Shown: positions 16,614 through 25,888 of the stretch, piece by piece | Numbering within the stretch: position 1 is the stretch's first letter | Layout: the number at the start of each line of letters is the position of its first letter | NCBI RefSeq assembly: GCF_000711795.1 | Contig: NZ_KL543978.1 | Span: 1 to 64,000 of the forward strand | Direction: 5' to 3' | DNA from: Vibrio pacinii DSM 19139 | GTDB lineage: Bacteria; Pseudomonadota; Gammaproteobacteria; Enterobacterales; Vibrionaceae | Length of the DNA stretch: 64,000 nt | Position numbers and translations under genes: made by a program | Notes under the pieces: generated by a model | The model's database searches: none | What the model was told of the DNA's origin: nothing | The model's input: the letters and a program-made list of their open reading frames with translations, nothing else

Positions 16614-18977
16614 ATGCCGATGAATTTACGAACATTTTTTATATTAATTCTGATTTCTACCTTCGCAGGGTGCGCCACTTATGCAGGATTCAATTACGAT
16701 CGGTTGTTTGGCGTTGCCAGTGTTCAACAAAGAGACACTGAAGCCGCTAGTGTAGACAGTCATTTTTTCTTAAATGATGTCAAACCGATTATCGACCATC
16801 GCTGTGTGGTATGTCATGCCTGTTACGATGCGCCTTGCCAACTCAAAATGTCATCAGTGCAAGGCATTGACCGAGGGGCGAGTAAAGATTTGGTCTATGA
16901 AGGTACTCGTCTCACGGCTACCAAACCACAGCGCCTTTTTGAAGATGCCCAAACCACTCAGGAGTGGCGAGATCTTGGCTTTCACCCAGTCCTCAACGAA
17001 CGGGTACAAAACCCAACCGCGAACCTAGAAGCTGGGCTGGTTGCGCGTATGCTGCAACAAAAAGAGTCGCATCCGTTACCTGATCAAACTCAGTTACAAG
17101 GGTTTGATTTTGCCGTGGATCGCTCACAAGTCTGTCCAACGATTGAAGAATATGACCAATACTTGCAAGACTACCCAACTTGGGGAATGCCTTATGGGAT
17201 GCCAAACCTGTCAAGTAATGAGTATGCAACCTTGATGAACTGGTTGCAAAACGGCGCGAAGATGAACAAGCCCATCGCGCTCACTGCCGAGCAAGCAGAA
17301 CTCGTTTATCAATATGAAACGTTACTGAACAAGGGAACTCATAAAGTTCAGTTAACCGCACGTTATATCTATGAGCACCTGTTTTTATCCCATTTGTACT
17401 TTTCTGATCTCAACGAAACCACGCCACGTTTCTTTAGTTTAATACGATCTGAAACCCCACCGGGTCAACCCGTAAAACGGATTGCGACACGACGTCCGTA
17501 TGATGATCCCGGCGTTGAACGAGTCTATTATCGTCTGATTCCGGTCCAAGGCACCATTGTCGATAAAACCCACATGCCCTTTGCCCTAAATCAGGCGCGG
17601 ATGCACAACTGGAAGTCGTGGTTTATTGATGCAGATTACACCGTTGCGCAATTACCAGGTTATAAACCCGATGTGGCGGCGAATCCAATGACTGCTTTCA
17701 TCGACTTGCCCGTCAAAGCCCGATTCGAATTTATGCTCGATAACGCGCAAAACACCATCAATGCCTTTATCAAAGGGCCTGTATGTCGTGGCCAACTCGC
17801 GCTTAACGTAATCAACGATAGATTTTGGGTATTCTTTCTCGACCCGGAAAAATCCGATATTCCCGAGGTTAATGAGTTTTATCGCTCACAAGCCGATAAC
17901 TTAAAACTGCCAAGCGAATTAGAGAGTAACACTTTACCTGTCACTCACTGGGTATCCTATTCCCGCCAACAAGCGCGTTACCTTAACGCCAAGTCTGAGT
18001 TTGTTAATCGCTGGTTTGCCGGAGGTAAATACCTGACTACCGATATAATCTGGACAGGTAACGACACTAACCCCAACGCTGCGCTAACCGTGTTCAGACA
18101 CTTTGATAGCGCCTCAGTCGTGCAAGGTTTAGTCGGTGAGCCGCCTAAAACCGCTTGGATTTTGGATTACTCACTAATCGAGCGTATCCACTATTTACTC
18201 GTGGCTGGCTTTGACGTCTACGGCAACTTTGGCCACCAGTTGATCACACGCATGTTTATGGACTTCTTACGTCTTGAAGGTGAAAGTAATTTCATCGCCT
18301 TGTTACCACAAGAGATGCGCCATCAAGAGCAATCAAGTTGGTATCAAAATCAAAGTACCCAGTTTAGTGACTTTTTACTTCGTAATGTAAAACCGTTTAA
18401 TCAGCCATCACAGGTGCTTTATCAAAGCGATAATCCGAAAGCTGAGCTGTACAACATTCTTAAAACCCAGCTTAACCCCGTACTAAGTAACCGCTACGAG
18501 ATTGAACAAACTGGCTTCTCCCCAGCGAATGAAGAGTTGCTACGTTCGATAGACAATATCAAAGGCCAAGGGGTGTTTTATTTGCCACAAATCATGATGT
18601 TAATGATTGAATCACAACAAGGTGATGAGCAACTGTTTACCTTGCTCCACAACAATGCCCATACCAACATTTCGAGTCTGTTTGATGAAGAAAGTAATCG
18701 AGACCCAAAAAATGATGACCTTACTTTAGTTCGTGGAGTGATCGGCAGCTATCCTTCGGCGTATCTATCTCTCAAGGAACAGCAGATTCCTCAGCTAGTA
18801 AAAATGTTGCGCTCTATTAAAAGTGAAGAAGATTACGTTAAGTTGTTGGATACGTTCGCGGTTCGTCGTAGCTCAGACAAGTTCTGGCCATTTAGTGACA
18901 AGGTTCATCAATGGTATCGTACCAATCAACCTATCGAATTTGGTTTACTTGACTACAATAGATTTGAGAATAGGTAG
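16614..18977 (+). CDS. cti: Fatty acid cis/trans isomerase (haem c periplasmic protein)
   Basis: Converts cis- to trans-unsaturated fatty acids in membrane lipids, a stress response of Pseudomonas and Vibrio that stiffens the membrane. It has about 787 residues, the usual length. The N-terminus has a hydrophobic signal ending in TFAGC, a likely lipobox, or else a plain signal peptide. The haem c site is CVVCH at about residues 64-68, followed by ACYDAPCQLK, as in other Cti proteins. Start choice is unclear: ATG 16614 or 16620, neither with a ribosome binding site; the frame is open to a TTG inside the preceding terminator. A small gene follows after 39 bp and may be co-transcribed. Confidence 0.93.
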   Translation: MPMNLRTFFILILISTFAGCATYAGFNYDRLFGVASVQQRDTEAASVDSHFFLNDVKPIIDHRCVVCHACYDAPCQLKMSSVQGIDRGASKDLVYEGTRLTATKPQRLFEDAQTTQEWRDLGFHPVLNERVQNPTANLEAGLVARMLQQKESHPLPDQTQLQGFDFAVDRSQVCPTIEEYDQYLQDYPTWGMPYGMPNLSSNEYATLMNWLQNGAKMNKPIALTAEQAELVYQYETLLNKGTHKVQLTARYIYEHLFLSHLYFSDLNETTPRFFSLIRSETPPGQPVKRIATRRPYDDPGVERVYYRLIPVQGTIVDKTHMPFALNQARMHNWKSWFIDADYTVAQLPGYKPDVAANPMTAFIDLPVKARFEFMLDNAQNTINAFIKGPVCRGQLALNVINDRFWVFFLDPEKSDIPEVNEFYRSQADNLKLPSELESNTLPVTHWVSYSRQQARYLNAKSEFVNRWFAGGKYLTTDIIWTGNDTNPNAALTVFRHFDSASVVQGLVGEPPKTAWILDYSLIERIHYLLVAGFDVYGNFGHQLITRMFMDFLRLEGESNFIALLPQEMRHQEQSSWYQNQSTQFSDFLLRNVKPFNQPSQVLYQSDNPKAELYNILKTQLNPVLSNRYEIEQTGFSPANEELLRSIDNIKGQGVFYLPQIMMLMIESQQGDEQLFTLLHNNAHTNISSLFDEESNRDPKNDDLTLVRGVIGSYPSAYLSLKEQQIPQLVKMLRSIKSEEDYVKLLDTFAVRRSSDKFWPFSDKVHQWYRTNQPIEFGLLDYNRFENR

Positions 18978-19016
18978 AACCGTTCAACTGCGCAGACAAC
19001 GCAAATGGAGGTAACC

Positions 19017-19205
19017 ATGGGTATTAACGATAGCATTCGAGCGTTGGAACAACAGATCTATGTCGCTTGCTCTGAAGGAGATTACGACACAGTCAATATG
19101 CTTGAGCATCAATTGGACAGCTTACGCAATAAAGCTGAGCATCCCTTTGATGACGATCCCAACGCGTCAGAATCGACCATCTTCCCAGAAGATAATCAGT
19201 ACTAA
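19017..19205 (+). CDS. Small hypothetical protein (62 aa) downstream of cti
   Basis: Not recognised. It is a soluble, acidic protein with an amphipathic helical stretch (SIRALEQQIYVACSEGDYD onwards) that could form a short coiled coil, and an acidic C-terminus (FDDDPNASES). GGAGG sits 5 nt before ATG 19017, a strong site that rules out the in-frame ATG at 19005. It lies 39 bp after cti and before a strong terminator, so it is probably expressed with cti. No enzymatic motif is visible. Confidence 0.75.
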   Translation: MGINDSIRALEQQIYVACSEGDYDTVNMLEHQLDSLRNKAEHPFDDDPNASESTIFPEDNQY

Positions 19206-19211
19206 ATTGTC

Positions 19212-19240
19212 AACGCCCTAGCAAAAGCTGGGGCGTTTTA
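19212..19240 (+). terminator. Terminator after cti and the small gene
   Basis: AACGCCCTAGC and GCTGGGGCGTT pair around an AAAA loop (one G-T pair), followed by TTATTT. It separates the cti unit from the convergent pgtA. Confidence 0.85.
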
Positions 19241-19241
19241 T

Positions 19242-20504
19242 TTAGCGGCTCTTGTACGATTCTTTATCAATGCCGTGTTTTTTCATTCTTAAGTACAGCT
19301 TTTTTCGCGGTACTTGTAGGTAACTGGCCGCGTCACTCACACGACCCGAGTGAAGAAATAACGCATCTTCAATCACCCCCTTCTCATAATCCCCCACCAA
19401 CTCATCAAGCGGCAACAAAGCTTCCTCTTGAGTGTAGAGTTTTTCTTTACCGGTCAACTTTATGATGCCAACGGCGAACAGTTCCGCCACATTGCGTAGC
19501 TCACGCACATTTCCCGGCCAATGATGAGTCCGTAAGATCGACAAGTAACTTGGATCGACTTTCGGCACACTTTTACCAAGCTTAATACAGCTCAACTTGA
19601 GAAAATGATGAAACAACACCGCCACATCGTCAGGACGAAAACGCAGTGCTGGCATCTCTATCACGCCTTGATTGAGAACATAATAGAGCTCGGGAACTAA
19701 CTTAGCCTCAGCAATCAACTGTTCTGGATTTTGGTTCAAGATAGCAATCACCTGCAGCGGCTGGTTGTTTCTCTCTTTTTCGATGATCGCTTGTGCTAAC
19801 GTGCGTTGGCAAGCTTCGCTCATCAGCTCAATATTGTCTATCAGCCAAGTCGAGGAGGCTTGGCTGCTTATTTGTTGAACAAGCCGTTCACCATCGTTGC
19901 AGGCCTCGCTAGTCAGCCTGAACGCATCTTGTCGATTGTTATCGGCCAGATCGTGGATCAATTGCGCCACTAAATGACGGCCCGCGCCCGTCTCCCCCCA
20001 CACCACAACATGATTTTTAAGTAAAGCAAACTGAGAAATACAATGACGCATCTGCTCTAACTGGGCGGAATGACCAATTAAACTACGATCAATGCTTGAG
20101 GCCATCGCTCGCTTTTGCTCAATAAATACTTTGCGAAAACTGAGTTGCTCTTTAACCATTTCCAATAACAGCGCAGGATTAATTGGTTTTTCAACAAACT
20201 CACATGCGCCTTTTTTGAGCGCCTCGACAGCCATAGGGATATCGCCATGACCAGTGATAACAATCACTGGAATCCGCTCGTCCAATTGCTTGATTTTTTG
20301 CAGCAGTTCCAAGCCATGCATCTGTGGCATATACATATCGAGCAATACCACACCAGGCCAATCCGGGTTAAGAAACTGACTGACAAGAGTCGGGTCGGCA
20401 ATAGGTTTTGCGGTCAAACCTGCTAACGCCATCAAATGCATATAAGAGTCCAACACATCCTGGTCGTCATCAACCAATAGGACAGAGTAATTAGGATTGT
20501 TCAT
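19242..20504 (-). CDS. pgtA: PgtA-type response regulator with degenerate NtrC-like AAA+ domain
   Basis: Regulator of phosphoglycerate uptake, 420 residues. The receiver domain (1-125) has the acidic pocket DDD near residue 12 and phosphoacceptor Asp56 (LLDMYMPQ). The central domain (about 140-350) resembles NtrC AAA+ modules but is altered. Its Walker A reads GETGAGRH at 170-177, with Arg for Lys. Walker B reads LIDNIE, with Asn for Glu. No GAFTGA loop is present. The C-terminus has a Fis-type helix-turn-helix (VSDAASYLQVPRKKLYLRMK). It probably does not drive sigma-54 open complex formation. It overlaps pgtB by 14 bp. Confidence 0.88.
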   Translation of the reverse strand: MNNPNYSVLLVDDDQDVLDSYMHLMALAGLTAKPIADPTLVSQFLNPDWPGVVLLDMYMPQMHGLELLQKIKQLDERIPVIVITGHGDIPMAVEALKKGACEFVEKPINPALLLEMVKEQLSFRKVFIEQKRAMASSIDRSLIGHSAQLEQMRHCISQFALLKNHVVVWGETGAGRHLVAQLIHDLADNNRQDAFRLTSEACNDGERLVQQISSQASSTWLIDNIELMSEACQRTLAQAIIEKERNNQPLQVIAILNQNPEQLIAEAKLVPELYYVLNQGVIEMPALRFRPDDVAVLFHHFLKLSCIKLGKSVPKVDPSYLSILRTHHWPGNVRELRNVAELFAVGIIKLTGKEKLYTQEEALLPLDELVGDYEKGVIEDALFLHSGRVSDAASYLQVPRKKLYLRMKKHGIDKESYKSR

Positions 20505-22851
20505 AAGGTAATTCCAAAAGTACTAACGCGCCGCGGCGAAGGCTCGACGCGAGGTAAATGTGGCCAGCATACTTCTCTATCAGTGACCGGCTGATGCTTA
20601 ACCCAAGGCCAAGACCCACCTCTTTGGTAGTGGTAAAAGGCGTGAAGAGTTTAGTGATAATCTCAGGTTCAAAACCATCACCACTATCTTCAATAGCAAT
20701 GATGTGATGACTTGCATTACTGTCGAGATGGTAAATAGCAACACAGCGTAACTCGCCATTTGATTCACTGATTGCATCACAACTATTGACCATTAAATTA
20801 ATCAACACCTGCTCTAATGCCAATGCACTAAAGGTAATGCGTAACTGTGGGTCAATATAGTTGTTAAGCGTGACCAATTGGCGCTTGGCCTTAGTGTTGA
20901 CTATTGTCATTGCCTGTTCGACCACTTCATGCATCTGCAGCAGCTCTGCCGGCTGATCGCCATCCGATTTTTTTGCAAAGCTGCGTAAGCTTGCTATTAC
21001 CTTACTCATTCGACTCGCCAACGCGTCCACTTGAGTTAACGCCTTGTTCACACCTGTAAACTCGTTGGCATCACTGGATAGTTTGGCACTGTAAATATAC
21101 GTCGACATCGCATTTAACGGCTGATTAAGTTCATGCGCTAGACTTGTCATGGTTTGCCCCACCACCGCCATTTTCGCAGCTTGAATGAGTTCACCTTGCG
21201 TTTGCTTGAGGTGGCGCTGAGCACGCTCTCGCTCAAGTACTTCTTGTGACAAATGTTGATTCTTTTCGATTAAATCGTGGGTTTTTTCATCCACTAACTT
21301 TTCTAGCTCACGCGCGGTCAACTCTTGTTGGGTCACGTTGGTAATAGTGACAATCACCTTGTTAAGCTGTCCATGGGAGAACTGGTGAAAATCAAAGTGT
21401 AAGTAACATGGCTCTGCGTTTCCTACACTAAGCGTTAATTCATCTTGCCCTTGAGTGAACAACTTTCCTTCACGGCTAAAGATACGGGCTAACTCTAACT
21501 GATTGCCTCGGTCGAGGATCTCCCAAATCGGCTTATGTTCAGCACTTGCTTCTGTCGAGAGAAGACGGCGTGCGCTTAAGTTTTGCGATTCAACATATCC
21601 AGCTAAATCACAAGTCAGTAAACTCGCCGAAGTATTATTGATAAGGCTGATCGCATTGGTGCGCTGTATCTCTTTGACACTTTCACCATATTCGATCAAT
21701 TTTTCACTCAAACGGCCAATTTCGTCCTGGCCATCGACTTGGATTGGATAACCTAATTCCCCTCGCGTAATCGCATCAATACTGGTACTCAACGCGGTCA
21801 AACGCGCGACGATACGACGATTGATAAAGTAGTAGGTTAAAAACAGCGACATCAAGATCGACACACTAAAACAAACCAATAGCACCCGATTACCATAGGA
21901 CACCAAGCTAGCCGTCTGCTTCTTAACATCAATAAAGCTCTTATCAGCAAGAGTAACGATTTGGCCTATCTGCTGATGAATCTCATTGAGCTGGCGATCG
22001 ATGTTCTGATTCAAAGCAATAATTCTTTGGTTGAGCGTCACTTTATCCAAGATCTGCAAATAAAATAGTCCATCGGGTGCGAGCAAACCTAACAGCTCTT
22101 CGTTTAACTGCTGATAGGCGATGGCCGAAGGTAGATTGACAATCACCTTACTGTTCGTCCTCAGCTCATCCAATTTATATTGAATAACTTTGGTCGCGTT
22201 ATGTACCTGACCAAGCTGCTGCGCTTCCATCACATCGCCAATCATGCCAAACACGTTCGATTCAAGATCAAGAACCTGCTGGATAGTACGCAGTTGTTCA
22301 AGAGCGATATTACGCCTTTCCTCAGTGTCATCTCGTTCGATTAACCAATGCAACTCTTGACGAATCGGCGTCAGTTCTGCACGAATGTCTTGCTGTAGCC
22401 AATTTAATTGCTCTTTAAGCTTGTTGATCTGCCTTGTTTGCTCAACGCGCTGTAATACGAGATCGCTGTAATGACGCAAGGTTTTTTCCAGCTCAAGGTA
22501 GAGTTGAGATAAATTGACGCTGTCGATATCGCTCAAGCCATCTTGCTCATGCTTGCTTAAGGTACGCTTGATTGACTCGATTAAGGTGGATAACGTAACC
22601 ACCTGATTGTTCAACTCAACCTTATTGGTAATGGTCGGCAAAAGTTGCACTTGGTAACGGATTTCACTGCTGCGACTCTCAAGTAAGTAGCTGGTGTTAT
22701 ATTTAGGCACGCTCTGTTCAAGTAACTCACTCACTTGCCCATCTAGCTTGCTCCAAGTTAACCATGCCACTACGCTCACCACGGTTAGCAGCAACGTAGT
22801 ACCAGCAAAAGCCAATATCAGCTTAGCACCAATGGTGTTCCACTTTTTCAT
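20491..22851 (-). CDS. pgtB: PgtB-type sensor histidine kinase
   Basis: Membrane sensor kinase of the phosphoglycerate system, 786 residues. It has a membrane helix at 10-32, a long mostly helical periplasmic region (33-320), a second helix (321-343), HAMP (344-395) and a PAS-like segment (about 400-510). A coiled coil leads to HisKA with phospho-His573 in LAHELNQPLNAMS, and a HATPase_c domain with NLMVNSCDA, EDSGDGF and TKEVGLGLGLS. The kinase core is of the DctB type. The gene overlaps pgtC by 4 bp (ATGA) and pgtA by 14 bp, so the three genes form one operon. Confidence 0.9.
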   Translation of the reverse strand: MKKWNTIGAKLILAFAGTTLLLTVVSVVAWLTWSKLDGQVSELLEQSVPKYNTSYLLESRSSEIRYQVQLLPTITNKVELNNQVVTLSTLIESIKRTLSKHEQDGLSDIDSVNLSQLYLELEKTLRHYSDLVLQRVEQTRQINKLKEQLNWLQQDIRAELTPIRQELHWLIERDDTEERRNIALEQLRTIQQVLDLESNVFGMIGDVMEAQQLGQVHNATKVIQYKLDELRTNSKVIVNLPSAIAYQQLNEELLGLLAPDGLFYLQILDKVTLNQRIIALNQNIDRQLNEIHQQIGQIVTLADKSFIDVKKQTASLVSYGNRVLLVCFSVSILMSLFLTYYFINRRIVARLTALSTSIDAITRGELGYPIQVDGQDEIGRLSEKLIEYGESVKEIQRTNAISLINNTSASLLTCDLAGYVESQNLSARRLLSTEASAEHKPIWEILDRGNQLELARIFSREGKLFTQGQDELTLSVGNAEPCYLHFDFHQFSHGQLNKVIVTITNVTQQELTARELEKLVDEKTHDLIEKNQHLSQEVLERERAQRHLKQTQGELIQAAKMAVVGQTMTSLAHELNQPLNAMSTYIYSAKLSSDANEFTGVNKALTQVDALASRMSKVIASLRSFAKKSDGDQPAELLQMHEVVEQAMTIVNTKAKRQLVTLNNYIDPQLRITFSALALEQVLINLMVNSCDAISESNGELRCVAIYHLDSNASHHIIAIEDSGDGFEPEIITKLFTPFTTTKEVGLGLGLSISRSLIEKYAGHIYLASSLRRGALVLLELPYEQS

Positions 22852-24176
22852 TGGCTGCGCTCTTGTTGCAATTGGCTGATACGCGTTGCAACTTGAGTCA
22901 AATTGGCGTCAAATTGGGCACCAAATCGATAGCCAAACTCAGCCAACATCGCACGCTCCAAACCGCTGGACTCGATGTCATCTGCCATGTTTTTATTCAT
23001 TGTGTCTGAGTACTGTTTGATTTGCTGCTCAGACATTGGGATATCAAACAGCTGTGCTTGCAACGCTTCGAGTTCTTTGCTGAGGATTGAATTGGCCGAC
23101 GCCACTTGTTTAAGCATCATTAAACTCAACCACGCGTCTTGCAATTCAGGTAACCGCTTGGTGATAGCCTCGTCAAACATCAAATTGACCAGTTTTTCAC
23201 GTGCCATCAGTGAGTGAATATCTAAACGGGGAATATCGTTGCTATACAGTGCCGGATCAGCAATCGCATGCTTCGAAAAGCTGCTGGCGAGCATCGTGGT
23301 TTGTACCTGTTTCGATAGCAGCAATTCAACAAACTGCTCCGTCACAGCCTTATCTCCGGGCTGTTCAATTACGCCAATGTAAGTCGGCATAAGCGTAAAA
23401 TCGTGATCGTAGCCAAATTCGACATAGTTAAACTGGTTTGACTGCACCAACGCATAGCTGTCAATCGTCGGGCCAATCGCAAACTGACCTTTGGCAACAT
23501 AATCGCTAACGCCAAAACTACGTGATGAAATCGTACCTAGATTGGCCCCCACATTAAGAAGGATTGACCAACCTTTATCCCAGCCATAACGCGTTAGGAT
23601 ACTCTCAACCATCATTTGTGTGGTCCCCGAGCGGCTAGGCGTACTCATGGTCAAATGGCCAAAATAGTCAAATGATGTGAGATCAATAAAACGCTTCGGT
23701 TTCTTGAGACCGTTGGCAGAAAGGTAGTCGTTATTCCAAACCAACCCTGCCCCCGAGTAACCAACACTGGTCACTTTACTTTGTTCGGGCAACACGAACT
23801 GACTCAACCAAGCCGGCAATTCATTAGTAAAGGTTACCGGTGACAATTGATGGCGTTTATTCAACTCTTGCATTAGAAAGGGCGATGAGCTCAATACCAC
23901 ATCGACATCTTTAATATAGCTTTTATTTAGCAGTTGAATCGCAGATTGAGTTCTGCGGTGCATCAGTTTGATATCCACATCTGGATAGCGCTGTTTATAA
24001 TCCGCAATAAGCTCAGCAACGGGATCACTAGAAAATGTGGTTAAGATAACCAGTTGTTCTTGGCTGGAGAAGCTAATTGGACTAAATAGCCCCATCGCCG
24101 TTAGCCATGCCGCATAGATTACCGCGCGTGTACTACAGGTTGCCACGTCACAAAGTCCCTCAAAAATGTGCGTCAT
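22848..24176 (-). CDS. pgtC: PgtC-type periplasmic regulatory binding protein
   Basis: A periplasmic protein of about 442 residues resembling iron/polyamine-type solute-binding proteins (SBP_bac). In the Salmonella pgt system PgtC works with PgtB to detect phosphoglycerates. The hydrophobic stretch VIYAAWLTAMGLFSPISFSS near the N-terminus is the likely signal peptide. The body follows from QEQLVILTTFSSDPVAELI, and the C-terminal 130 residues are helical. The start is uncertain: ATG 24176 has no good ribosome binding site, and the frame is open to a TTG at 24227. It is the first gene of pgtCBA and diverges from pgtP. Confidence 0.82.
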   Translation of the reverse strand: MTHIFEGLCDVATCSTRAVIYAAWLTAMGLFSPISFSSQEQLVILTTFSSDPVAELIADYKQRYPDVDIKLMHRRTQSAIQLLNKSYIKDVDVVLSSSPFLMQELNKRHQLSPVTFTNELPAWLSQFVLPEQSKVTSVGYSGAGLVWNNDYLSANGLKKPKRFIDLTSFDYFGHLTMSTPSRSGTTQMMVESILTRYGWDKGWSILLNVGANLGTISSRSFGVSDYVAKGQFAIGPTIDSYALVQSNQFNYVEFGYDHDFTLMPTYIGVIEQPGDKAVTEQFVELLLSKQVQTTMLASSFSKHAIADPALYSNDIPRLDIHSLMAREKLVNLMFDEAITKRLPELQDAWLSLMMLKQVASANSILSKELEALQAQLFDIPMSEQQIKQYSDTMNKNMADDIESSGLERAMLAEFGYRFGAQFDANLTQVATRISQLQQERSQ

Positions 24177-24333
24177 TTCAAAATCTGGCAACAAGCTGAT
24201 AAAAGGCTTGTTGGATGATTGGGTCAAAGCTGACGCAATGCTTCCCCCTCTCTATGCATAATTCTATCAATTTATCGCCAATCGCTCGGTTTAAAGTGCC
24301 ATATTTAACCCATGCCAATCACTCACTTGAGTC

Positions 24334-24350
24334 ACTTTTGCCTCAAAAGT
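24334..24350. promoter_or_regulatory. Inverted repeat between pgtC and pgtP, candidate PgtA operator
   Basis: ACTTTTG-CCT-CAAAAGT, with perfect 7-bp arms, lies about 80 bp upstream of the pgtP start in the divergent control region. PgtA activates pgtP in Salmonella, so this is a reasonable binding site; the assignment is inference. Confidence 0.4.
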
Positions 24351-24430
24351 CCCTTTTTGAAGCTCTAATCACAACTCGACATGATGCTCCCGACAAATCA
24401 ATTAACGTCATTTATTCGGAGTAAACAACT

Positions 24431-25807
24431 ATGTTTAATTTCTTTAAAACTCGTCCGGACGCCCCCTTGTCCGACGGCAACAAAACCGCCATGCAAGCGC
24501 GATTCAAAAGCTACCAATGGCAAGTGTTTCTGGGTTTAGTATTTGGTTACGCGGTATTTTACGTGGTACGTATGAGTTTAGGTGTGGTTAAGAAACCCAT
24601 GCTTGATGCTGGTATCGTTACCATTGAAGAGTTGGGTATTATGGGTTCAGCCTTCTTCTTTACTTATGCAATAGGTAAATTCTCGAACGGCTTCCTCTCT
24701 GATTATGCCAACATTGGCCGCTTTATGTCGTTCTCATTACTGTTGTCTGGCGCGACCGCGATTTTCATGGGTCTTAATACCACGGCCTTTTTCTTTATTT
24801 TGCTTTGGGGCTTAAACGGTTGGTTCCAATCGGTAGGATCTGCACCTTCGTGTGTGTCTCTGTTCCAGTGGTTCTCACCAAAGCAACGTGGTAGCCGTTA
24901 CTCTATCTGGGGTGGATCACGTAACATCGGTGAAGGTATCACCTGGATCCTGACAGCAACACTCGTGAGCTACCTAGGTTGGCAAGCAGGTTTCATTGGT
25001 GCTGGTATTGCGGCAATCATCGCAGCACTTTGCATGTTCTTTATTCTTAAAGACCGTCCTCAAACTTATGGTCTACCAGATGCTGCAACAGCATTTGACG
25101 AAGAACCAGAAATCAAGAAGACGAACGATCCGAAAGAAACGCGTCGTGCGCAAATCTTCATCCTTAAGCAACCAACCGTATGGCTAATTGCTGCTGCGTG
25201 TGCTGCGATGTACGTATCTCGCTACGCCATGTCGTCTTGGGCTGTGCTTTACCTACAAGAGTCCAAAGGTTACTCACTGATTGACGCCGGTTTTGCAATG
25301 TCTACTTACCCAATCGCGGGTCTAGCTGGCGCGATTCTATCTGGCATCATCTCTGACAAGGTATTTAACGCTAACCGCCACATCCCAACACTTCTGTACG
25401 GTATCGCTAACATTGCGGGTATGTGTTTGATGTTCTTCGGTCCTGATAACCGTGTTATTGACGCCGTTGCACTTGGTCTAATTGGTTTTGCAATTGGTGG
25501 ACTAGTGGTATTCCTTGCTGGTCTGACTGCTTGTGACCTAATGCCTAAGAACGCAGTAGGCGCGGTAAAAGGTTTCATCGGTTTGTTCTCTTACATGGCG
25601 GCATCCGCTCAGGAAATGGTCTCTGCATCACTGATCAAGATTACTGAAGTAGATGGTGTCACTACGTACGACTTCTCCCAAGCACAGTACTTCTGGCTAG
25701 CCGCTGGTGTGGTTTCTCTACTACTCGCGCTAACGGTTTGGAATGCAAAAAAAGTCGTTGATATTGACGAATCACACAGTGACCTCAAGCCAAGCACTGC
25801 GAGCTAA
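24431..25807 (+). CDS. pgtP: Phosphoglycerate transporter, OPA-family MFS
   Basis: An inner-membrane antiporter of 458 residues expected to exchange inorganic phosphate for 3-phosphoglycerate, 2-phosphoglycerate or PEP. It has twelve membrane helices. It shows organophosphate:Pi antiporter family features shared with GlpT and UhpT: FYVVRMSLGVVKKPML in helix 1, the short loop SDYANIGR between helices 2 and 3, and GLNGWFQSVGSAP in helix 4. The divergent pgtCBA genes support the PgtP assignment over GlpT or UhpT. The start ATG has GGAG upstream. Pyruvate kinase follows after 81 bp and may be partly co-transcribed through a weak terminator. Confidence 0.87.
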   Translation: MFNFFKTRPDAPLSDGNKTAMQARFKSYQWQVFLGLVFGYAVFYVVRMSLGVVKKPMLDAGIVTIEELGIMGSAFFFTYAIGKFSNGFLSDYANIGRFMSFSLLLSGATAIFMGLNTTAFFFILLWGLNGWFQSVGSAPSCVSLFQWFSPKQRGSRYSIWGGSRNIGEGITWILTATLVSYLGWQAGFIGAGIAAIIAALCMFFILKDRPQTYGLPDAATAFDEEPEIKKTNDPKETRRAQIFILKQPTVWLIAAACAAMYVSRYAMSSWAVLYLQESKGYSLIDAGFAMSTYPIAGLAGAILSGIISDKVFNANRHIPTLLYGIANIAGMCLMFFGPDNRVIDAVALGLIGFAIGGLVVFLAGLTACDLMPKNAVGAVKGFIGLFSYMAASAQEMVSASLIKITEVDGVTTYDFSQAQYFWLAAGVVSLLLALTVWNAKKVVDIDESHSDLKPSTAS

Positions 25808-25818
25808 TGACACAGATT

Positions 25819-25848
25819 GAGGGGCCTTCGTTGGCTCCTCTCTCTCAT
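25819..25848 (+). terminator. Weak terminator or attenuator between pgtP and pyruvate kinase
   Basis: GAGGGGCC-TTCGTT-GGCTCCTC forms an 8-bp stem with one G-T pair. The T-rich run after it is interrupted by C (TCTCTCATTTTC), so read-through into pyk is likely. Confidence 0.5.
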
Positions 25849-25888
25849 TTTCTCCCTTTTTTTAATTTGTGTCGTTATAGGTAATATT

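Noticed and set aside
24431..25807. Assignment of the OPA transporter as GlpT or UhpT
   Set aside because: The sequence fits the OPA family generally, but the divergent pgtCBA genes make phosphoglycerate transport the better call. No glpQ or uhpABC is present.
25817..25888. Hydrophobic N-terminal extension of pyruvate kinase
   Set aside because: It overlaps the hairpin after pgtP, has no ribosome binding site, and pyruvate kinases start at MNKTKIVATLGPAS or the equivalent.
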